From a virus, in IMG/VR virus record IMGVR_UViG_3300007735_000672, positions 1 to 35,859 of that record: a DNA stretch of 35,859 nt, one strand, 5' to 3'. Positions 32,325 to 35,859 of this stretch are shown one piece after another. The notes beneath the pieces are model-generated. The model was not told the DNA's origin. It was given only the letters and a program-made list of their open reading frames with translations, and ran no database searches. Position 1 is the stretch's first letter. Each line of letters begins with the position of its first letter. The position numbers were made by a program, and so were the translations under genes.

Positions 32325-32365
32325 TTAAGTTATCTTAATTATAATCCTATTAGGATAAACCCTAA
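32325..32365 (-). promoter_or_regulatory. Leftward promoter with operator and second palindrome
   Basis: On the minus strand, TTAGGG (32360-32365), a 16-bp spacer and TATAAT (32338-32343) form a promoter for the small leftward cluster. The palindrome TTAAGTTATCTTAA (32325-32338) abuts the -10 and covers the start point. A second perfect inverted repeat, ATCCTA-T-TAGGAT (32344-32356), fills the spacer. Repressor binding at either would block the polymerase. Confidence 0.62.
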
Positions 32366-32438
32366 TCTTATATAAGAGTAAAAAGACAGGGCAAAATTTG
32401 GGGTCTAAAGGCTGTAACGCAGAAAGCCACAAAACTCG

Positions 32439-32685
32439 TTACTTGACCCATCCTCTTGGCGGTGGCTTAACACCCTGTAAAAAAGGTGGGCTACTCGCTG
32501 CGTCTAGTATCCACGACCATGTTGTTTTACCAACATTCGGACTGGGTACGCAATAATCTGCGGTTAGTAAAGATAACCCGTACATAAGCACTCTAGCATC
32601 CGCTTTCGCCCGTAATAAGGTGGGGTGACAGCCCGTGAAAGAGATTTGTGGGCGGGGGATTGCCCAACTGTCACCCCGTAGTCAT
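32439..32685 (-). pseudogene. Possible small gene with a +1 frame break near its start
   Basis: After the nuclease stop (TAA then in-frame TGA, 32682-32687), the minus strand stays open for 80 codons to TAA at 32439-32441. The translation looks protein-like (SFTGCHPTLLRAKADARVL, TADYCVPSPN, TTWSWILDAA) but lacks an ATG at its head. An ATG coupled to the nuclease stop (TAATG, first base 32685) is two codons long before it must shift +1 to join this frame. Otherwise translation may start at GTG 32591 or ATG 32585, giving 50 or 48 aa. It could be a sequencing error, a broken gene or a programmed shift. Confidence 0.4.
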
Positions 32686-33449
32686 TATAGTTTGTTTTTA
32701 GCCCTATAAAACGCAAGGAGATGGCTAAAACATTCCCACCCGATTCTCAGGTCAGCATCAGGTATCTCTAGTAGTTTAGCTTTATTTTCTTGGGCGTTGA
32801 CATAAACAATGGCACACCGAGCGTTAGGCATCTCAAAACCCATCCTATAGGCTGCCAGTTGCATTTGGTGGTCAAAGAAGTAGTCAAGCTTATCCACATC
32901 CTTTTCGGTGGTTTTAAAGTCAATTACGAACCCGTCAGTCTTGGGATGAAAGTGTGGTCGGCTAATTAGGTCGCATTTACCGCCATAGCCACCGTGAGCA
33001 AAGGACTTCTCAGCAACCCATAGCTGTTGCCCAAAATGGGCGTTAATGGTGCTTTCTACGACTCGGACATAGGCTGGTAACTCAGGAATGTAAACGCCTT
33101 CGTAAAACGCTTCTATGACCCCGTGAATCTGTGTGCCACGCTCCGCAGCTTGCTTGGCGGTTTCCTTGCTGTCGGTTACAACCCGACTTAGCCAATCTTC
33201 CTCAGATTCCCCATCTAAGCGAGGAAGTGTAAGTGCAGCGAGGATGGCTTGTTGTTGTTTCCATACATCAAGTGCGGGTTTTGCCGCACAGCCGATGATG
33301 GTGGTAACTGAGGGCAGTAGGCCCAGTTCTCTTGCGTCTTTGACAGTTGTGTTTCTTTCTTTTCCATTCTTGCCAACGATGCGATAGGCTGTATCGCCAT
33401 TGGGTAGATACCAATGACCACTTTCACTTTGATACTCTTTCACTAACAT
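32685..33449 (-). CDS. Cas4/RecB-like PD-(D/E)XK exonuclease
   Basis: The protein has 254 aa with AAGGGGGATTT before the ATG. It carries the ordered RecB-family motifs: RGTQIHG (H109), EKSFAHGGYGGKCDLI (E147, D160), VIDFKT (D177-x-K179) and QLAAY (Q197, Y201). There is no four-Cys iron-sulphur cluster, so it is closer to plain RecB-type phage exonucleases than to Cas4. It shares an operon with the SSB-like gene and probably supports recombination-dependent replication or host DNA degradation. Confidence 0.87.
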   Translation of the reverse strand: MLVKEYQSESGHWYLPNGDTAYRIVGKNGKERNTTVKDARELGLLPSVTTIIGCAAKPALDVWKQQQAILAALTLPRLDGESEEDWLSRVVTDSKETAKQAAERGTQIHGVIEAFYEGVYIPELPAYVRVVESTINAHFGQQLWVAEKSFAHGGYGGKCDLISRPHFHPKTDGFVIDFKTTEKDVDKLDYFFDHQMQLAAYRMGFEMPNARCAIVYVNAQENKAKLLEIPDADLRIGWECFSHLLAFYRAKNKL

Positions 33450-33464
33450 AAATCCCCCTTAAAT

Positions 33465-33662
33465 TCATAATAACTGTAGCACAGCTTCCCTATCTTTAGG
33501 GCTGTTTACCCTATCCGCACAGGCTTGAACCACCGTTTTAATGACTGTTTCAAGGTCATCGGGGCAGAAACCGATAATCGGTACTTCATCATCGTAGCCC
33601 CTTTCCTGATAAGTTTTGACCGTATATTTTTGGTCAATAAAGTCTTTAATCAGATGGTTCAT
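33465..33662 (-). CDS. Small protein between nuclease and SSB-like genes
   Basis: The protein has 65 aa with AAAGGAGAAGGCT upstream. It is mostly helical at the C-terminus (DDLETVIKTVVQACADRV). Its position between recombination genes suggests a related accessory role, but no motif is recognised. Confidence 0.65.
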   Translation of the reverse strand: MNHLIKDFIDQKYTVKTYQERGYDDEVPIIGFCPDDLETVIKTVVQACADRVNSPKDREAVLQLL

Positions 33663-33676
33663 AGCCTTCTCCTTTC

Positions 33677-34303
33677 TTAGAACGGCACGGACAAGTCCTC
33701 ATCATCTTCAATCTTGGCGTCTTGCAGTAACTTGTTGACATCCTTTTTGTTACGCATTTCGGCTGATTGCATGATTTGGTCTTTTAAACCTTGCGATAGT
33801 CCATCAAATATCGCTTGGTCAAACTTCTGTAAATCAAAGATAAGACAGGGATTTTCGCCTTTTGGCAGCCCTGCCTTTGCCACAATCGTGGGTACTGGCG
33901 TAATGGCTACGGCATCGGCATATACATTGCCATTGTTGGCGGTGCGGTGCTGAACCGTAACCATGCACCATTTATCCAATAGGTTGCTAATGTCAAAGCC
34001 ACGCAACTCATCATCGGTAAATGATTTGCCACGCCAAGATTCCAAGTCCTTCCGTAATGAAGCCTTATCGCCTAGCGAGAGCGTGTAGTTGCGTGTTTGG
34101 ATGAGGGGCTTACCGTCATCGGTCTTGAGGTCATCCCCATGTAATTCCCAAAAAAACTTGACCTTGCGTAGCATTTTGGTTTGACCCATATACTCGGAAG
34201 TCTGCGTACCCAAGTCAATAATTCGGTATAAACGAGCCAAGTGCGACCCTACTGGTGCAATCTTGAACTCTTTTTTCGGTGCGTTTGAGCCTGTCACAAT
34301 CAT
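33677..34303 (-). CDS. SSB-like phage single-strand DNA-binding protein
   Basis: The protein has 208 aa. The N-terminal two thirds look like an OB-type fold of phage recombination SSBs (FKIAPVGSHLARLYRIIDLG, VKFFWELHG, DKWCMVTVQHRTANNGNVYA). The C-terminal tail is acidic and ends EDDEDLSVPF (about 199-208), the interaction tip typical of SSBs. Binding single-strand DNA beside the exonuclease fits a recombination or replication unit. It overlaps the upstream gene by 4 bp. Confidence 0.75.
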   Translation of the reverse strand: MIVTGSNAPKKEFKIAPVGSHLARLYRIIDLGTQTSEYMGQTKMLRKVKFFWELHGDDLKTDDGKPLIQTRNYTLSLGDKASLRKDLESWRGKSFTDDELRGFDISNLLDKWCMVTVQHRTANNGNVYADAVAITPVPTIVAKAGLPKGENPCLIFDLQKFDQAIFDGLSQGLKDQIMQSAEMRNKKDVNKLLQDAKIEDDEDLSVPF

Positions 34304-34503
34304 TGTTTCCCCCCAAAAATATTAGAAAAATCGTCAGCAATAGCAGACAAAACGGGATTAGCCCTGCGTTTTTTAGGGAATCCACACACATACCGTAGCG
34401 TGTCTATCTGCGAAATAGTCAGCATAGTGCCTTCTTCCAAGTCCTCAAAAATCTTAGTTACTTCATATTCCAATTCAGCTTGTGATTCATTCATATCATC
34501 CAT
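34300..34503 (-). CDS. First gene of the leftward early operon, unknown function
   Basis: The protein has 67 aa. Four in-frame ATGs lie close together (34515, 34509, 34503 and 34494). I choose 34503 because GGAG (34510-34513) stands 6 bases before it; starting at 34515 would add four residues. The N-terminus is acidic (MDDMNESQAELEYEVTKIFEDLEEG) and the C-terminus basic. It is the first product of the promoter at 34543-34571, so it is made early. No family is recognised. Confidence 0.65.
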   Translation of the reverse strand: MDDMNESQAELEYEVTKIFEDLEEGTMLTISQIDTLRYVCGFPKKRRANPVLSAIADDFSNIFGGKQ

Positions 34504-34542
34504 AGTCATCTCCATAAGTTAACAGCAATACGCTGTAATATA

Positions 34543-34571
34543 ATATTAAGACAATTTAAGCAAATGTGCAA
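34543..34571 (-). promoter_or_regulatory. Leftward early promoter with operator in the spacer
   Basis: On the minus strand, TTGCAC (34566-34571), 17 bp and TAATAT (34543-34548) make a good sigma70 promoter. The near-palindrome TTAAGACAATTTAA (34546-34559, plus strand) occupies the spacer and the edge of the -10, so a bound repressor would occlude polymerase. Confidence 0.7.
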
Positions 34572-34576
34572 ACTAT

Positions 34577-34612
34577 TTGAATGTGCGTTGTATTTTTGTT
34601 AAACTGACTTAA
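34577..34612 (+). promoter_or_regulatory. Promoter and operator of the HTH gene (leaderless)
   Basis: TTGAAT (34577-34582), a 17-bp spacer and TAAACT with an upstream TG (34600-34605) predict a start near 34611-34612, the A of the ATG. TTAAACTGACTTAA (34599-34612) is an operator-like palindrome covering the -10 and start. No ribosome site exists. Confidence 0.68.
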
Positions 34613-34851
34613 TGAAGAAGAAAAAAGTGTTTACCGATAGCCAAATTATCGAGTTACTAGGTGGCCCTACCAAAATAGCCAAAATCTGCAAAATAAGCGT
34701 GCCTGCGGTATCTATGTGGAAAAACACAGGAATCCCCGCAGATAAGCTGGTTTACTTGGGGGCTTTGTTAGAACAGGAATCTAAAGGGCTAGTGACCCGA
34801 AAAGACCTATTTCCTGATTCGTACTCCTTAATTTGGCCTGAGTTGCGTTGA
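34612..34851 (+). CDS. Cro/YdaS-like HTH transcriptional regulator
   Basis: The protein has 79 aa. The HTH reads IIELLGGPTKIAKICKISVP then AVSMWKNTGIPADK (about 12-46), with recognition helix VPAVSMWKN. The C-terminal VTRKDLFPDSYSLIWPELR is typical of YdaS/Cro-like phage repressors. There is no Shine-Dalgarno, and the promoter places the start point on the ATG. It is divergent from the SSB operon like a lambdoid control switch, but no CI or integrase partner exists. It probably represses its own gene and the early promoters. Confidence 0.85.
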   Translation: MKKKKVFTDSQIIELLGGPTKIAKICKISVPAVSMWKNTGIPADKLVYLGALLEQESKGLVTRKDLFPDSYSLIWPELR

Positions 34852-34864
34852 GCCAAATTTTTTT
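34830..34864 (+). terminator. Intrinsic terminator of the HTH gene
   Basis: AATTTGGC (34830-34837) pairs with GCCAAATT (34852-34859) around a 14-nt loop that contains the stop codon (34849-34851). T58 to T64 form a seven-base T run. The 5' arm is inside the coding region, so termination and translation end may influence each other. Confidence 0.65.
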
Positions 34865-34872
34865 GTTATACT
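34843..34872 (+). promoter_or_regulatory. Promoter of the intergenic RNA
   Basis: TTGCGT (34843-34848), an 18-bp spacer and an extended -10 TGTTATACT (TATACT 34867-34872) lie in the tail of the HTH gene and its terminator. The stretch TTTTTGTTATACTGAC closely resembles TTTTTGTTAAACTGAC of the HTH promoter, so both may respond to the same protein. Predicted start is about 34879. Confidence 0.6.
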
Positions 34873-34878
34873 GACATT

Positions 34879-35003
34879 GCAGATTCGTACCTGCTTGCTT
34901 TAAGTCGGTAAGACCCTATAGGGTTGCTTTGAGCGTTTTGGTAATGCTACCGATTCATTACCTAAGCGGTACGAACTTAGAGCAACCTTATGGGGTTTTT
35001 CTA
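34879..35003 (+). ncRNA. Predicted structured small RNA with long stem and crossing helix
   Basis: No protein frame fits this stretch. Bases 34913-34933 pair without interruption to 34976-34996 (21 bp, four G-U pairs). Inside, GGTAATG (34940-34946) pairs with CATTACC (34956-34962). TTCGTACC (34884-34891) is complementary to GGTACGAA (34968-34975), which lies within the big loop, giving a pseudoknot or an alternative fold. The outer stem runs into TTTTTCTATTT, an intrinsic terminator. With the upstream promoter this forms a complete transcription unit of about 125 nt. I recognise no known RNA class. Confidence 0.6.
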
Positions 35004-35007
35004 TTTC

Positions 35008-35096
35008 TGCCATGAGGAAAGAGAAAACACCAGTTTTCTTTGTTAGAGAGTTGATGTTTTCTTTTTCTTCTTTGTTTGGTCTTTCCTGAATTGGCA
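35008..35096. other. Noncoding region with nested inverted repeats
   Basis: TGCCA (35008-35012) can pair with TGGCA (35092-35096), GGAAAG (35016-35021) with CTTTCC (35081-35086) and AGAAAACA (35022-35029) with TGTTTTCT (35055-35062). A competing hairpin AGAAAAC/GTTTTCT (35022-35028/35033-35039) has a 4-nt loop and U-rich tail. The region is strongly purine/pyrimidine biased. It could be a structured leader, second terminator or origin element; no gene is seen. Confidence 0.4.
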
Positions 35097-35116
35097 GGGT
35101 ATCTTCTCAAATCTTT

Positions 35117-35132
35117 GGGGGGGTAGGGGGGG
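35117..35132 (+). other. G-tract G7-TA-G7, potential G-quadruplex
   Basis: Two runs of seven G separated by TA allow four GGG tracts with 1-2 nt loops on the plus strand. No other G-run of this length was noticed in the window. It lies in noncoding DNA between the structured RNA and the early promoter. Confidence 0.6.
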
Positions 35133-35163
35133 TTTGTAGTTTGTTTCTTGTTTGTTCTTTTAA

Positions 35164-35207
35164 GGGCAAGTTATATACAGATATAACCTATAAATAAAAA
35201 ATTGCCC
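35164..35207. other. AT-rich element bounded by inverted repeats
   Basis: GTTATAT (35170-35176) and ATATAAC (35181-35187) form a perfect hairpin with loop ACAG. GGGCAA (35164-35169) and TTGCCC (35202-35207) bracket it as an outer inverted repeat, with an A-rich strand between. This resembles DNA-unwinding or protein-binding elements of origins, but no function is shown. Confidence 0.4.
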
Positions 35208-35260
35208 AAAAAACTAAACCTATAAGTAATGTTGTATTTAAGCTACATATTAAAAAACAC

Positions 35261-35289
35261 TTGCAATTAATGTTAAGTTAGCTTAATCT
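35261..35289 (+). promoter_or_regulatory. Rightward early promoter with perfect operator
   Basis: TTGCAA (35261-35266), 17 bp and TAATCT (35284-35289) precede the early operon beginning at 35324. TTAAGTTAGCTTAA (35273-35286), with perfect half-sites, sits across the spacer and -10, the same arrangement as in the leftward early promoter. Confidence 0.7.
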
Positions 35290-35323
35290 ATGTATGTTGA
35301 TTGATTTTTTTAAAGGGGGATTT

Positions 35324-35859
35324 ATGAAATACATCAGCGTAGTTGATACAGCAAAGTTAATTAGATTGGCTCTCAAAGAATCGTTTGCTGGCGTTAAGTT
35401 CAGCGTCAAAAGTAGTTCGTATGCTGGCGGTGCTTCAATACGGATTTCGTATGTTGACGGCCCGACTGTCAAGCAAGTCGAAGAAGTTGTTAGCGTGTTT
35501 GAGGGTTCGTATTTTGACGGTATGCAAGATTACAAAGGTCAAAATTACGCCAATCTTGACGGTGAAGAAGTTAAATTTGGTGCTGACTTTGTGTTTGTTA
35601 ACAGAAAATTGACAAGTGCGTTTTTAACTGGCGTAATTGTTGATGTGTGTGAACAATACGGTTTAGACAACGAAGTTACTGTTTATGTCAGTAGTTATGA
35701 CAATGCAGCCAGCATTAGCAAAGTTTCTGAAAATGCTGACAGTTCCAAAAGAGGTTTTACTCCTTACGATATTCAAAGAATTATTTGTAACAAAGTAGCA
35801 GAAACAAGCTTGTGCGATACGGCAGTTAGCAAAACGGCTGCACGGGTTTACAGCATGGG
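35324..35859 (+). CDS. LPD29-like domain protein (N-terminal part; continues at base 1)
   Basis: The ATG at 35324 follows AAAGGGGGA. The frame runs to the window end and continues at bases 3-173, giving about 193 aa after removing the repeated 127 bp. The N-terminal KYISVVDTAKLIRLALKES, then GVKFSVKSSSYAGGASIRIS and FDGMQDY match my recall of LPD29, a domain of polyvalent proteins in phages and conjugative elements. Here it is a stand-alone early protein. The biochemical role is unknown; antirestriction or host-takeover functions are suggested for the class. Confidence 0.82.
   Translation, partial: MKYISVVDTAKLIRLALKESFAGVKFSVKSSSYAGGASIRISYVDGPTVKQVEEVVSVFEGSYFDGMQDYKGQNYANLDGEEVKFGADFVFVNRKLTSAFLTGVIVDVCEQYGLDNEVTVYVSSYDNAASISKVSENADSSKRGFTPYDIQRIICNKVAETSLCDTAVSKTAARVYSM
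35733..35859. repeat. Right copy of the 127-bp terminal direct repeat
   Basis: These bases are identical to 1-127 and lie inside the LPD29-like gene, where a natural terminal repeat would be less expected. This supports an assembly overlap of a circular map. Confidence 0.93.

Noticed and set aside
32296-32684. tRNA or CRISPR array in the noncoding gaps
   Set aside because: No cloverleaf with a T-arm GTTC signature and no regularly spaced repeats were found in the gaps at 32296-32684 or 34852-35323.
32685-33449. True Cas4 (CRISPR adaptation) assignment
   Set aside because: The iron-sulphur cysteines of Cas4 are absent and no cas genes or arrays occur. A RecB-type phage exonuclease fits better.
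1-35859. Temperate lifestyle
   Set aside because: A Cro-like regulator with divergent promoters recalls lambdoid switches, but no integrase, excisionase, CI, partition gene or attachment site is visible.

Overview
The window is a complete circular (or circularly permuted) double-stranded DNA phage genome of about 35.7 kb. The first 127 bases recur exactly as the last 127, and one gene runs across the join, so the unique length is 35,732 bp. The gene set is that of a small podovirus with a P22-like tail: a long portal with a C-terminal coiled coil, a gp10-like tail hub, ejection-type proteins, short non-contractile tail parts, and no tape measure or sheath. I see no integrase, CI-type repressor, DNA polymerase, primase, helicase or RNA polymerase. 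This suggests a lytic phage that relies heavily on host replication and transcription. The AT-rich composition, Gram-negative type holin/GH108 lysis genes and protein styles suggest a Gram-negative, perhaps freshwater proteobacterial host, but the host is a guess.

Layout. A rightward early operon starts at 35324, crosses the join and runs to about 3467. It holds an LPD29-like polyvalent-protein domain, many small coupled genes, a secreted Pro-rich peptide, a replication-protein-like domain, a PD-(D/E)XK-type nuclease and a Ref-like HNH nuclease. A leftward pair (4739 to 3433) encodes a metallophosphoesterase and a SprT-like metalloprotease. A long rightward block (4797 to 31686) begins with a VRR-NUC nuclease and a methyltransferase. 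It continues with small basic proteins and a zeta-like P-loop kinase, then terS, terL, portal, a large repetitive fibre, a glycosyltransferase, scaffold, capsid, tail adaptors, GNAT, ejection proteins, several tail-fibre genes, holins and endolysin. A leftward cluster of four tiny genes (32295 to 31636) converges on the endolysin. A second leftward operon (34503 to 32439) carries an SSB-like protein and a Cas4/RecB-like nuclease.

Control. A Cro/YdaS-like HTH gene (34612 to 34851) is the only recognised DNA-binding regulator. A 14-bp palindrome (TTAAG-N4-CTTAA or close variants) overlaps the inferred promoters of the HTH gene itself, of the leftward SSB operon, of the rightward early operon and of the leftward small-gene cluster. 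A weaker copy lies in the metallophosphoesterase/VRR-NUC divergent region. This looks like a one-repressor regulon. The HTH gene appears to be read from a leaderless mRNA.

The most novel part is the 470-bp gap at 34852-35323. It contains a terminator, a promoter resembling that of the HTH gene, and a predicted structured RNA of about 125 nt with a 21-bp stem, an inner hairpin and a crossing (pseudoknot-type) helix. Further hairpins and a G7-TA-G7 tract follow. It may be a regulatory RNA gene, a replication origin, or both.
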